Positions 15,467-23,569 of a stretch of DNA of 64,000 nucleotides are shown piece by piece (the stretch's first letter is position 1; every line of letters starts with the position of its first letter). A program made the translations under genes and the position numbers. Source of the DNA: Paenibacillus harenae (lineage in GTDB: Bacteria > Bacillota > Bacilli > Paenibacillales > Paenibacillaceae); NCBI RefSeq assembly GCF_030812415.1, contig NZ_JAUSST010000005.1, forward strand, positions 124,001 through 188,000, in the 5' to 3' direction. The notes below the pieces were generated by a model. That model was not told where the DNA came from, did no database searches, and worked only from the letters and a program-made list of their open reading frames with translations.

Positions 15467-17095
15467 ATGGAAAAGAGGGAGTTACGGCGCAGATGCTTCG
15501 ATAGAGGTTTTCTCATGGTTCCATTATTGCTAGTCATAGTCAGCGGCTGTACGTGGGAGTGGATGCCTCCCTCCGATAATGAACCTTTACGGGCCCCGGG
15601 AGCTTCCGGCGGCTCGAGGTACGATATCTCGTGGACGATGCATCAGAACCTTCCCGTATCCGAAGACGCGGAGATGGTTCGGTACGTGGAACAGATGTTC
15701 AATGTCGATCTGGACTTTTGGAATTTGGAGAACAATAAATATGAAGCGCTCCTGGACTTGAAGCTGGCTCAGGGTTCGATTCCCGATTTGTTCAGAATCA
15801 GGCAGCCTCAGGATATTCTTAAATATCAACAGCAAGGCGTGCTGGCCGAAATTTCGGAGGAAATGCTTGCTAAGCACGCTCCGAACATTATGAAGGCAAT
15901 CCGGGAAAACGCGCCAGACTATCAGGGTTACGGTAAAATAGATGGAAAATATTATGGAATTCCAGTCATCAATCCCACAAACATTTATCGGATTCCCGTC
16001 GTCTATCGCAAAGATTGGCTGGATAAGCTCGGCCTGCCGGTGCCTCGGACGCTGCCCGATTTCGAGAAGGTCGTCTATGCATTCACGAATGAGGATCCGG
16101 ACGGCAACGGCATAAAGGATACGCACGGTCTGTCCAGTGAAGGGATGAACGTCGTCTTCGGCGCCTTCGGGCAGATCGTCTTCGCCGACCAGCTCTATTT
16201 CGGAGCAAAAGACCAAAGGCTGGTCATAGGCGCCTTGCAGTCGGAGATGAAGGAAGCGCTCCAATATCTTAGCAAGTGGTACCGGGACGGCGTCATCGAT
16301 CCGGAGTTTATTACGGGGGAGAACAAGGGAGGGTACAAGCATCTCTCCCATTCCTTTATCAATGGAACGATCGGCATGACCTCCATGGGCAATTACTATC
16401 ATTGGATTCAAGACGGCGATTATCTAACATGGAATTCGAATGGCAATGAGACCCCCGTTGAAGCGACGTTTAACGTGAAGGAATTAACCGCTATAAATCC
16501 GCAAGCCCGAATTGTGTTTGGGCAGCCCTTTAGCGGACCGGATGGCAAGCGCGGCTCCAAGGGCTATGACATGCTCATGAGCTTCGCGGCGATTGGAGCA
16601 GACGCCGCCAAAGAGCCGGGCAAGATGGAGACGATCCTTCAAATCCTTGACTATGTCAGCGCTAATCCCGATCCGGATGAAGCTGCTACGTTGAAGTATG
16701 GGATCCAGGGAACGCATTGGCAGTGGGCCAGCGACTCCAAGGAAGATGTTATTCTGCTTCCTCCTTACGACAAGGCGTTCAGCTATCAGAACACGATCGG
16801 CACTGGGCTCGGCATGACCGTGCCCCTTATGCCTACGGAACGAAGAGAGAAATGGGCTGCAACCTTGGGCCTCGATCAGGACGGAATCTACAATACGCTT
16901 ACGGTAGCCACTCCCTCCCTAATCAAATACGGGCCTGAACTAATAAAGCTGAAAAACAAAGCCTATATCTCTATCCTTACAGACGACGAACCATTGGAGT
17001 ACTTTGAAACATTCGTCAAGGAGTTTATGACGGCCGGCGGAGCTCAGGTGCTGCAGGAAGCCAATGACTGGTATAGCCAGCATGCCGCGAAATAG
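15467..17095 (+). CDS. Extracellular solute-binding lipoprotein (sugar ABC type)
   Basis: A 542-residue lipoprotein of the LplA-like family 1 binding proteins. ATG 15467 has AGAGGGGAAGG upstream; the product then has a basic start, a hydrophobic core and a lipobox I-V-S-G-C near residue 29. The body shows the family landmarks Y-R-K-D-W-L-D-K-L-G-L near 185 and F-T-N-E-D-P-D-G-N-G-I-K-D-T near 215. It follows the AraC sensor-regulator, but no permease or ATPase is next to it. It must use permeases encoded elsewhere or act as part of the sensor. It ends at a strong terminator. Confidence 0.87.
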   Translation: MEKRELRRRCFDRGFLMVPLLLVIVSGCTWEWMPPSDNEPLRAPGASGGSRYDISWTMHQNLPVSEDAEMVRYVEQMFNVDLDFWNLENNKYEALLDLKLAQGSIPDLFRIRQPQDILKYQQQGVLAEISEEMLAKHAPNIMKAIRENAPDYQGYGKIDGKYYGIPVINPTNIYRIPVVYRKDWLDKLGLPVPRTLPDFEKVVYAFTNEDPDGNGIKDTHGLSSEGMNVVFGAFGQIVFADQLYFGAKDQRLVIGALQSEMKEALQYLSKWYRDGVIDPEFITGENKGGYKHLSHSFINGTIGMTSMGNYYHWIQDGDYLTWNSNGNETPVEATFNVKELTAINPQARIVFGQPFSGPDGKRGSKGYDMLMSFAAIGADAAKEPGKMETILQILDYVSANPDPDEAATLKYGIQGTHWQWASDSKEDVILLPPYDKAFSYQNTIGTGLGMTVPLMPTERREKWAATLGLDQDGIYNTLTVATPSLIKYGPELIKLKNKAYISILTDDEPLEYFETFVKEFMTAGGAQVLQEANDWYSQHAAK

Positions 17096-17248
17096 GTAAA
17101 GGCCAAGCCACCGATGTCCACAGCCGTCATCCGATCCTGGCCCCAATCTGCAAAGGGCGCCCAACCGGGTTTCTTTCGATTTCGCTCTATAGATGATACG
17201 GTGAGCCTTCCCGCAAGCAGTGGGAAATTTTCGGTTGGACACATTATT

Positions 17249-17296
17249 GGTAGTCTCTAAGGCCTTGCCGGCCTTCGGGACTACCTTATTTTTTTG
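17249..17296 (+). terminator. Terminator after the solute-binding lipoprotein
   Basis: GGTAGTC...AAGGCC (17249-17266) pairs with GGCCTT...GACTACC (17270-17285), followed by TTATTTTTTT. It is a two-part stem with a small internal bulge. The 150 bp between the stop codon and this hairpin hold nothing else I can recognise. Confidence 0.8.
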
Positions 17297-17345
17297 CCCC
17301 CACTACCGACTGCGGCAAATAAAGCAATGATAGGGCTAATATTTT

Positions 17346-17388
17346 GTCGGCTAGCCGACTGTTTTTGTTTTAATCCATGATCTATAAT
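17346..17388 (+). promoter_or_regulatory. Palindrome and -10 box before the Crp/Fnr gene at 17.4 kb
   Basis: GTCGGCTAGCCGAC (17346-17359) is a perfect 14-bp palindrome. CTGTTT (17359-17364) and TATAAT (17383-17388), 18 bp apart, form a promoter directly after it. The palindrome is placed to act as an operator, perhaps for the Crp/Fnr product; a hairpin with the TGTTTTTG run is the alternative reading. Confidence 0.45.
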
Positions 17389-17448
17389 CGTAAATACCGA
17401 TAAGTAAACTTTGAATTAACCAAACGGCCAGAGAGGGGCGCGACGGCG

Positions 17449-18129
17449 ATGGGCCCAGAGGGTATTTCCTCCTATTCGGAAGGAACCGCAACAAATAACG
17501 GCGAAGCCGAGCAACTCGCCCTGGCGAAGCTCTTCGAGGAATTCGGCACTTCTCGCGACATGAAGAAGAACTCCTTTATTTTCAGGGGCGAGGAAGAGAG
17601 TCAGGAGATCTATTTCGTCCGGGACGGACTGGTGAAGATCTCGCAATTTGCGCAAGAGGGCCAGAGCATTACCTTGTTCCTGCGCCACAAGGGCGAGGTA
17701 TTCGGCGCAGCCGAGGTACTGACGGGGCAGAAGAGACAACGCTATGCGCGATGCATCACGGACAGCCGTATCCTCTCGATTCCGGCTTACCAATTTACCG
17801 GATTGCTGAAGAGACATCCGGATGCCCTATATGCGCTGACGGTGACCAACGCCCGCCGTCTGCTGCAGACACAGCGGTACGTGGAGACGCTCATTTCGCG
17901 ACCGGTTGCCTGGAGGCTGGCTCAGCTATTAATGCAACTCGGAGTTCGTACGGGGAAGGAGACGGTCGTCACGCTTCCGCTCAGCCATGAGGAGATCTCC
18001 TATGTCATCGGCTGCAGCAGGCAGACGGTTACGGAGACGTTGGGCCGGTGGCGGGACGATGGCATCATTCGCTATGAGAAGAAGATGGTTGTCATTCTCG
18101 ATACCGACGAGTTCCAGCAGCACTTGTAA
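17449..18129 (+). CDS. Crp/Fnr-family transcriptional regulator heading an ABC operon
   Basis: A 226-residue Crp/Fnr-fold regulator. The sensor beta-roll (about residues 30-125) includes I-Y-F-V-R-D-G-L-V-K-I-S and G-E-V-F-G-A-A-E-V-L. The winged helix near 175-215 reads S-H-E-E-I-S-Y-V-I-G-C-S-R-Q-T-V-T-E-T-L-G, a Crp-like recognition helix without the FNR E-x-x-S-R pattern. No Cys cluster for iron-sulfur binding is present. It lies 32 bp upstream of the ABC transporter genes on the same strand and probably regulates them; similar regulators respond to redox state or sulfur metabolites, but the signal here is unknown. Confidence 0.83.
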   Translation: MGPEGISSYSEGTATNNGEAEQLALAKLFEEFGTSRDMKKNSFIFRGEEESQEIYFVRDGLVKISQFAQEGQSITLFLRHKGEVFGAAEVLTGQKRQRYARCITDSRILSIPAYQFTGLLKRHPDALYALTVTNARRLLQTQRYVETLISRPVAWRLAQLLMQLGVRTGKETVVTLPLSHEEISYVIGCSRQTVTETLGRWRDDGIIRYEKKMVVILDTDEFQQHL

Positions 18130-18161
18130 CGATACGGAAGGCCATGGGGAGGGGATGAAGC

Positions 18162-19001
18162 ATGATCCGGATAGAAGGAGTCGGCAAGACGTTTGCGCAA
18201 CGGGGCGGAGCGGGCTACACCGCGCTGGAAGATATCGCCTTCGAGATAGGCGAGGGAGAGTTCGTCTCTATCCTTGGCCCTTCCGGCTGTGGCAAGTCCA
18301 CACTGCTTAATTTAGTGGCGGGGCTGGAGCGGGCGGATCACGGCCGGGTCGAAGCGAACGACAAGGAAGTCACGGCCCCGGGGCCCGACCGGATCGTCGT
18401 GTTCCAGGACCATGCGCTGTATCCTTGGCTCACCGTGCTGGAGAACGTCGCTTTCGGTCTCAAGCAAAAGGGAATCAAAAAAAAGGAGCGCCGCGAACAG
18501 GCCATGGAGCAGATCCGGGCAGTCCATCTGGGCAAGTTCGCTGACCGCTATCCCCATGAGCTGTCGGGCGGGATGAAGCAGCGGGTGGCGATCGCGCGGG
18601 CGCTCGTCATGGATCCGGAGATTCTGCTCATGGATGAGCCGTTCGCTGCACTGGACGAACAGACGAGGCTGCTGCTGCACAAGGAATTGGAGCAGATTTG
18701 GCTAAACACGCGGAAGACCATTTTGTTCATTACGCATAACATCCGGGAGGCGGTCACTCTGTCGGATAGGGTGCTCGTCATGTCCACTCGGCCGGGACGG
18801 ATCAAGAAGGAATTCCGCGTATGGGCAGCCCGGCCGCGGGAGCCCGGCGATTCCGTTCTGCACCATATCGAGAGTCAGATCATGGATACGTTGGCCGCTG
18901 AACTGGAGAAGGTGGCGAAGGAGGAATACGGCAATGACTACACTCTGGAGAAAAGCCCTCTTTCTCATTCTGCTGCTAGTAATCTGGGAGACGGCATATA
19001 G
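18162..19001 (+). CDS. ABC transporter ATPase, nitrate/sulfonate/bicarbonate (SsuB/TauB) family
   Basis: A 279-residue ATP-binding subunit. Walker A G-P-S-G-C-G-K-S-T lies near residue 41-49, the signature L-S-G-G-M-K-Q-R near 130, Walker B I-L-L-M-D-E-P-F-A-A-L-D near 155, and the switch His in F-I-T-H-N near 190. The A-P-G-P-D-R motif after the Q-loop strand is characteristic of SsuB/TauB/NrtD proteins. GGGGAGGGGATG precedes ATG 18162. Its 3' end overlaps the permease gene by 68 bp, so expression is tightly coupled. The most likely cargo is an organosulfur anion; nitrate or other small anions are possible. Confidence 0.88.
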   Translation: MIRIEGVGKTFAQRGGAGYTALEDIAFEIGEGEFVSILGPSGCGKSTLLNLVAGLERADHGRVEANDKEVTAPGPDRIVVFQDHALYPWLTVLENVAFGLKQKGIKKKERREQAMEQIRAVHLGKFADRYPHELSGGMKQRVAIARALVMDPEILLMDEPFAALDEQTRLLLHKELEQIWLNTRKTILFITHNIREAVTLSDRVLVMSTRPGRIKKEFRVWAARPREPGDSVLHHIESQIMDTLAAELEKVAKEEYGNDYTLEKSPLSHSAASNLGDGI

Positions 19002-19698
19002 GACGATGCACTGGGGCTGGCGTTTCCCATCGGCGCTGCAGACGCTGCAAACGTTCTACGACGGGATCGCGAATGGGCAACTGCTCGAAGCGACGTTTAG
19101 CAGCTTGAGGCGAATCTTCATCGCATTCGTCCTCTCGTGCGTTATCGGCATGACACTCGGCGTCCTGTTCGCCCGGAGCCGGTTGTTGGACGAGACGTTC
19201 GGCTTTGTCGTCGTCGCTTTGCAAACCGTGCCGAGCATCGCTTGGCTTCCTTTCGCTATCATCTGGTTCGGGCTGAACGACTTCGCCGTCGTGTTCATCA
19301 CGACGATCGGGGCGACGTGGACGATGACGATTGCGAGCCGGAGCGGGATCAAGAACATTCCTCCGATCTATCTGAAGTCGGCGCAGATGTTCGGAACGGG
19401 CCGCGGGTTTCAGCTCTTCTACCAAGTGATGGTCCCCGCCGCCATCCCTCAGCTCATTACGGGCATGCGCATGGCCTGGGCGTTCGCCTGGCGGGCCCTC
19501 GTCTCCGGCGAGCTTATCGCGCGCGGCATTGGACTAGGGCAGCTGTTGGAGGAGGGGCGGAGCCTTGGCGACACATCCCTCATGCTATGCATCGTGCTTG
19601 TGATCGCGATTCTAGGCACGATCTCTGACCACCTCGTATTCAAGCGCATAGAGGACCGGATCTGGACCCAGTACGGTCTGAATGCTGCCAAAACGTAA
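18934..19698 (+). CDS. ABC transporter permease, SsuC/TauC family
   Basis: A 254-residue inner-membrane permease with about six hydrophobic helices and the coupling motif A-A-I-P-Q-L-I-T-G-M-R-M-A near residue 170. The start inside the ATPase gene is supported by AAGGAGG upstream of ATG 18934 and by a normal family N-terminus (short basic lead, then the first helix I-L-L-L-V-I-W-E). It pairs with the SsuB-type ATPase and the lipoprotein that follows 33 bp downstream. The family imports sulfonates, taurine, nitrate or related anions. Confidence 0.88.
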   Translation: MTTLWRKALFLILLLVIWETAYRTMHWGWRFPSALQTLQTFYDGIANGQLLEATFSSLRRIFIAFVLSCVIGMTLGVLFARSRLLDETFGFVVVALQTVPSIAWLPFAIIWFGLNDFAVVFITTIGATWTMTIASRSGIKNIPPIYLKSAQMFGTGRGFQLFYQVMVPAAIPQLITGMRMAWAFAWRALVSGELIARGIGLGQLLEEGRSLGDTSLMLCIVLVIAILGTISDHLVFKRIEDRIWTQYGLNAAKT

Positions 19699-19731
19699 GC
19701 TTAATTAGGAAAAAGGGAAGGAGAATAATCC

Positions 19732-20778
19732 ATGATCAAAAATTCGGTTTATTCGAGTCTTGCGGTCGTCTTGATTCTGGCTCTGCTGTCCGGCTGCGGC
19801 TCCTCTAGTCCGGGGAGCAACGGGAGCTCCAGATCGGCCGACCCCATTACGGTGAAGATCGGGTTGCTCAAGAACGTGACCCATGCTCCGGCTTTCGTAG
19901 CGATCAAGAAGGGCTACCTGCAAGAGCGTCTTGGCGCTAATGTGAAGATCGAAGTTCAGGGCTTCAACAACGGCTCCGACTTATCGACCGCGATGGCGAC
20001 AGGCCAGGTCGACATCGGCTACGTCGGGCCAAGCCCAGTCATCAACCAATACGTAAGGAGCAGGAACATCAAGATTCTTTCCGGAGCGAACAACGGCGGC
20101 GCCGTACTGGTGGCGAGGAAGGGCTCAGGCGTTACGAGCGTCAAGGACTTGGCGGGCAAGCTGGTTGCCATCCCGACTAAGGGGAGCACGAACGAGATCT
20201 CTCTCCGTCTGCTGCTTCAGGAGCAGGGCTTGAAGGTGACGTCGGACAAGAGCGGGGTGCAAATCATCGCAATGGCTCCGGCGGATACGCTGACGGCCAT
20301 GAAGCAAGGTCAGGTTGACGCGGCGCTATTGCCGGAGCCGTGGGGTACGCAGATCGCGAACGAAGGCTTCGGCGATATTGCCGTCGAGTGGGATCAGATT
20401 CCGCCGAACAAGGGGAATTATCCGCTCACGATCATCGTGTCAAGCGACGACTTCCTGAAGGATCATCGGGATCTGGCTAAATCCATTCTTCTCGCCAACG
20501 AGGACGCAATCAAGTTCATTAAGGAAAGCCCGGACGACACGTATTCTCTCGTCGGCGACGAGTTGAAGGAACTGACGGGCAAGGGCTTGGACGCGGAATT
20601 GATCAAGGCCACGCTGTCGCATCTAACCCTGACAATGAACATCGACCAAGACGCCATGAAGACAATGGCCCAAGTAGCGGTCGATGCCGGCTACGTGAAG
20701 GGAGTTGGAGCAGACGGCTTGGATCTGGCAGGCCTGTACGATCTGTCGTTGCTGAAGGAGACGCAGGAAGGCAAATAA
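19732..20778 (+). CDS. ABC transporter substrate-binding lipoprotein, SsuA-like
   Basis: A 348-residue lipoprotein with lipobox L-L-S-G-C (Cys22) and a Ser/Gly linker. The mature part is a type II periplasmic-binding fold of the SsuA/TauA/NMT1 group, with A-T-G-Q-V-D-I-G-Y-V-G-P-S-P near residue 85 and L-L-P-E-P-W-G near 202. It completes the ABC importer with the two genes upstream. GGAAGGAG precedes ATG 19732. The next gene, a metallo-hydrolase, starts 25 bp downstream, and its class could act on sulfate esters taken up by this system. Confidence 0.87.
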   Translation: MIKNSVYSSLAVVLILALLSGCGSSSPGSNGSSRSADPITVKIGLLKNVTHAPAFVAIKKGYLQERLGANVKIEVQGFNNGSDLSTAMATGQVDIGYVGPSPVINQYVRSRNIKILSGANNGGAVLVARKGSGVTSVKDLAGKLVAIPTKGSTNEISLRLLLQEQGLKVTSDKSGVQIIAMAPADTLTAMKQGQVDAALLPEPWGTQIANEGFGDIAVEWDQIPPNKGNYPLTIIVSSDDFLKDHRDLAKSILLANEDAIKFIKESPDDTYSLVGDELKELTGKGLDAELIKATLSHLTLTMNIDQDAMKTMAQVAVDAGYVKGVGADGLDLAGLYDLSLLKETQEGK

Positions 20779-20803
20779 ACCGAAGATGAGAGGGACGATA
20801 GCG

Positions 20804-21724
20804 ATGTATATCCAACCACAAGAGAATTTGCGGCCAGACTATCATCCAGATCTGACCGTCGTTCTGCTCGGAACGGGTTCTCCACGCGCCTTCTATGGTC
20901 GAGCGAAGCCTGGAGCCGCGGTGCTTGCGGGAGACAAGGCGTTCCTCGTCGATTGCGGGGGCGCTACGGTGGACCAGCTGATCAAAGCGGGCATCATGCC
21001 TCAGCGGATATCCGATGTCCTGTTCACCCATCACCATTACGATCATAACGGCGGATTCTTCGACGTGTTTATCACGAGCTGGCGCACGCATGTTACTGCG
21101 GAGCGTGTCTTCGAAGGCCGTTCGGTGCCCATGCAGGTGTACGGGCCAGAGACGACGAAGGCGATCATCGGCAAAATGCGGGAGTCTTTCGAGTTCGACG
21201 TCAAGCTCCGAATCAGCTATAACTTATCGGACGAAGCGGGCTCGCGAATCGAGTATACGGAATGCAACGAGGGCGTTATCTACGACAAGGACGGTATCCG
21301 GATTACCGCCTTCGAGGTGGACCATCGCCCTGTCTATCCGGCAATCGCTTACAAGTTCGAGTATAATGGCAAGACGGTCGTTATCTCGGGCGACACGATT
21401 CCGGTGGCCAACATGGAGAAACACGCGACCGGGGCGGATCTGCTCGTTCACGAAGCGTACAACAAGACGTGGCTCGATGCCTTGATCGCACAATATCCGA
21501 AGCACGAGAAGGCGCTGTCGAACCCCGCGAAGTATCATACGACGACGCTGGAAGCGGCGGACATCGCGCAGCGGTCGGGAGTCAAGCATCTCGTGCTAAC
21601 GCATCATATTCCCGCGCCGGCGGCGAATCCGGCGGCGGAGCAAGCGTATATCGAGGGGATGGCCGAAATTTACGCCGGTCCGATCTCGGTCGGTCGCGAC
21701 TTGATGGTCTTCGAATTAAAGTAG
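20804..21724 (+). CDS. Metallo-beta-lactamase-fold hydrolase (RNase Z / class III arylsulfatase-like)
   Basis: A 306-residue MBL-fold enzyme. The metal-binding core H-x-H-x-D-H is T-H-H-H-Y-D-H-N-G-G with His76, His78, Asp80 and His81; G-D-T near residue 200 and L-T-H-H near 265 supply the other ligands. The G-T-G-S-P start and the fold variant belong to the RNase Z/AtsA group, which includes zinc arylsulfatases. ATG 20804 is preferred over 20786 because the AGAGGGA ribosome site lies inside the longer reading. As last gene of an SsuABC-type operon, it may release sulfate or another anion from the imported compound. Confidence 0.82.
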   Translation: MYIQPQENLRPDYHPDLTVVLLGTGSPRAFYGRAKPGAAVLAGDKAFLVDCGGATVDQLIKAGIMPQRISDVLFTHHHYDHNGGFFDVFITSWRTHVTAERVFEGRSVPMQVYGPETTKAIIGKMRESFEFDVKLRISYNLSDEAGSRIEYTECNEGVIYDKDGIRITAFEVDHRPVYPAIAYKFEYNGKTVVISGDTIPVANMEKHATGADLLVHEAYNKTWLDALIAQYPKHEKALSNPAKYHTTTLEAADIAQRSGVKHLVLTHHIPAPAANPAAEQAYIEGMAEIYAGPISVGRDLMVFELK

Positions 21725-21764
21725 TGGACAACCGCTTAAAGAAGGGCACCCGAAGTTGCCCCGT

Positions 21765-21925
21765 CAAGTAAACAGTTATGAAATTAGAGCACTAAGCAAC
21801 CTTAGTTCGGTATTCCAACGGACTAAGGTTATTTAATTTCTTCTGAAATTGCTGATATGGAATGCCTAATACGTATAGAGGTCTTTCGCATTTCACCCCA
21901 AAAAAATCCCCTCCAAGTAAACTGT
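21765..21925 (+). repeat. 12-bp direct repeats flanking the IS3 relic
   Basis: CAAGTAAACAGT (21765-21776) and CAAGTAAACTGT (21914-21925) match at 11 of 12 positions and bracket the transposase relic. The first lies where the IS end would be; the second lies inside the deleted coding region. They may mark the end-points of the deletion that destroyed the element. Confidence 0.4.
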
Positions 21926-21932
21926 AGTGCTC
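21792..21932 (-). pseudogene. IS3-family transposase (OrfB) C-terminal relic
   Basis: On the minus strand a frame ending at TAG 21794-21792 reads F-Q-K-K-L-N-N-L-S-P-L-E-Y-R-T-K-V-A, the unmistakable C-terminus of IS3-family OrfB integrases. Upstream, D-F-F-G-V-K-C-E matches the conserved S-F-F-x-x-L-K-C-E segment, but about 20 residues between the two blocks are missing or altered. A stop codon interrupts the frame just before. Only about 45 codons remain, and no orfA or catalytic core is present. It sits in the gap between the MBL gene and an alcohol dehydrogenase, and its hairpin may serve as a terminator for both. Confidence 0.8.
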
Positions 21933-22018
21933 TTCTTAAGCACTTGTCTGCTCAAAGGGGATAATATCATGGGGTGCTTTTCATCATTTTCGCATTATAA
22001 AATTACCCCTGGTGATCA

Positions 22019-23059
22019 TCAGAAATTTTCCAAAGCAATCTTTCCGATAAATCTCCCCGTTGCCAACTTATCATGCGCCAAGCGCAGGTTTGCTGTATTT
22101 ATGGGTTCCAGGCGTTCGGTGAGTGTCGTTTTTAATTTTCCATCATCGATTAAATCCGCCAGGCTATTCAGTAATTCATGTTGTTTAATCCTATCTTCCG
22201 TATGAAACAAGGAACGGGTAAACATGAACTCCCATACAAAGGTTACGCTTTTGGCAAACAATAAGTCCATCTTCAAGCTACCCGACCAGGTAGTCTTATC
22301 CGTAGGAACGATAGCGCATATTTTGCCTTGCGGGGTAATGACTTCCGCCATATTCGCGAGATGTTGCACCGTTTCATTCAAGCAAAAGATATAATCAACG
22401 GTATCGATACCAAGTTCCTTAAGCTGCGATTGAAAAGGATGGTTGTGGTTTATGGTGAAATCGGCTCCTTGGCTTTTGACCCATTCGATTGACTCCGGAC
22501 GCGAAGCCGTGCCGATAACGGTCAATCCTGCCAGCTTGGCCAGCTGAGTAGCGATCGAACCTACTCCTCCAGCTGCTCCGATAATCAGTATGCTTTTGTT
22601 TTCATTTGCGTTCAAGCTGATTCCTAGACGATCGAATAGGCTTTCCCAAGCCGTAATCGAAGTAAGCGGCAATGCGGCTGCTTCCGCGAAATCCAAGCTT
22701 TTCGGCATTTTTCCTACAATTTGTTCATCAACTAAGTGAAATTCGCTATTGCTGCCGGATCGAGCCACGCTGCCCGCGTAATAAATCTTGTCTCCAGGTT
22801 TAAACAGCCTGCAGTCAGGTCCAACCTGTTCTACGATTCCAGCGGCATCCCAACCCAAAATTTTGGGGGATTCCGCCTCATAGTTATGATTTTCGCGAAT
22901 ACCCAAGTCCGCAGGGTTGACCGAAATTGCTTTTACTTTTACAAGCAGATCGCTACCGGTGGGTAATGGCTTATCCAGTTGCAGATCCATAAGGCTTTCC
23001 GGGTTGGAGAGGGGAAGGTATCGGTAAGCGCCGATCGCTTTCATTTTTCCGTGTGTCAT
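22019..23059 (-). CDS. Zinc-type alcohol dehydrogenase family (MDR) oxidoreductase
   Basis: A 346-residue MDR-superfamily reductase of the zinc-binding alcohol dehydrogenase / quinone reductase-like subgroup. It has S-V-N-P-A-D near residue 47, G-W-D-A-A-G-I-V-E near 68 and the cofactor motif I-I-G-A-A-G-G-V-G-S-I-A near 145; no classical structural-zinc cysteines are seen. The second ATG (23059) is preferred because AAAGGAT is spaced 10 nt from it and abuts the first ATG at 23071. It is divergent from an HxlR regulator with a palindrome over its -35 region, so it is probably induced by electrophiles or quinones. Confidence 0.85.
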   Translation of the reverse strand: MTHGKMKAIGAYRYLPLSNPESLMDLQLDKPLPTGSDLLVKVKAISVNPADLGIRENHNYEAESPKILGWDAAGIVEQVGPDCRLFKPGDKIYYAGSVARSGSNSEFHLVDEQIVGKMPKSLDFAEAAALPLTSITAWESLFDRLGISLNANENKSILIIGAAGGVGSIATQLAKLAGLTVIGTASRPESIEWVKSQGADFTINHNHPFQSQLKELGIDTVDYIFCLNETVQHLANMAEVITPQGKICAIVPTDKTTWSGSLKMDLLFAKSVTFVWEFMFTRSLFHTEDRIKQHELLNSLADLIDDGKLKTTLTERLEPINTANLRLAHDKLATGRFIGKIALENF

Positions 23060-23103
23060 CGTATCTTTCATCCTTTCATATTAGGAAATGTTGCCGCGAT
23101 TGA

Positions 23104-23157
23104 ATTATATCTCAGGTTAATTACTTTAAGTAAGTACGCATATTTTTATGGTATAGT
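23104..23157. promoter_or_regulatory. Divergent ADH/HxlR promoters with palindromic operator
   Basis: TTACTTTAAGTAA (23121-23133) is a perfect 13-bp palindrome. It overlaps the ADH -35 (TTACTT on the minus strand), 18 bp from TATAAT at 23109-23104. An extended -10 TGGTATAGT (23149-23157) fits the HxlR gene. The palindrome is the likely HxlR binding site. Confidence 0.6.
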
Positions 23158-23188
23158 ATTAAAAATCATACCTTTGGGGAGGCCGGTT

Positions 23189-23569
23189 ATGGGAGACCGA
23201 AGAAACAAATATGGGGTAAGTCCCGACATGCAAGCCTGTCCTGTGGAAACAACGCTGGATGTCATCGGCGGAAAGTGGAAGGGGATTATTCTCTATCAGC
23301 TCCTGCACGGAACGAAAAGATTCAATGAGCTCCGGCGTCTCAATACGGGAATTACGCAGTTTATTCTTACGTTGCAGCTCAGAGAGCTTGAAAGGGATGG
23401 CATCATTCATAGAGAAATTTATAAAGAAGTTCCGCCAAGAGTGGAATATTCGCTAACTGATTTCGGAAGGACTTTGGAGCCGGTCATTGTGGCTATGAAA
23501 GCATGGGGCGAATCCTATAAAATCAAACTTGATGAAAATCGGGCGATACAGGGGGAAGAGGAAAAATGA
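23189..23569 (+). CDS. HxlR-family redox-type regulator
   Basis: A 126-residue winged-helix regulator of the HxlR/YodB/HypR family. The conserved N-terminal cysteine is in Q-A-C-P-V-E (Cys17), followed by L-D-V-I-G-G-K-W-K and F-N-E-L-R-R near residue 50; these families sense disulfide or electrophile stress through that Cys. ATG 23189 follows GGGGAGG at 6-nt spacing; longer in-frame readings add unrelated residues. It is divergent from the ADH gene, its likely target. Its stop overlaps the start of an acetyltransferase gene (ATGA), so the two are co-translated. Confidence 0.86.
   Translation: MGDRRNKYGVSPDMQACPVETTLDVIGGKWKGIILYQLLHGTKRFNELRRLNTGITQFILTLQLRELERDGIIHREIYKEVPPRVEYSLTDFGRTLEPVIVAMKAWGESYKIKLDENRAIQGEEEK

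Noticed and set aside
15587..16411. 274-codon antisense open frame inside the binding-lipoprotein gene
   Set aside because: It mirrors the codon pattern of the real gene on the other strand, which has signal peptide and family motifs.
21927..22205. 92-codon rightward frame after the IS3 relic
   Set aside because: Mostly antisense to the alcohol dehydrogenase gene, without a family match.
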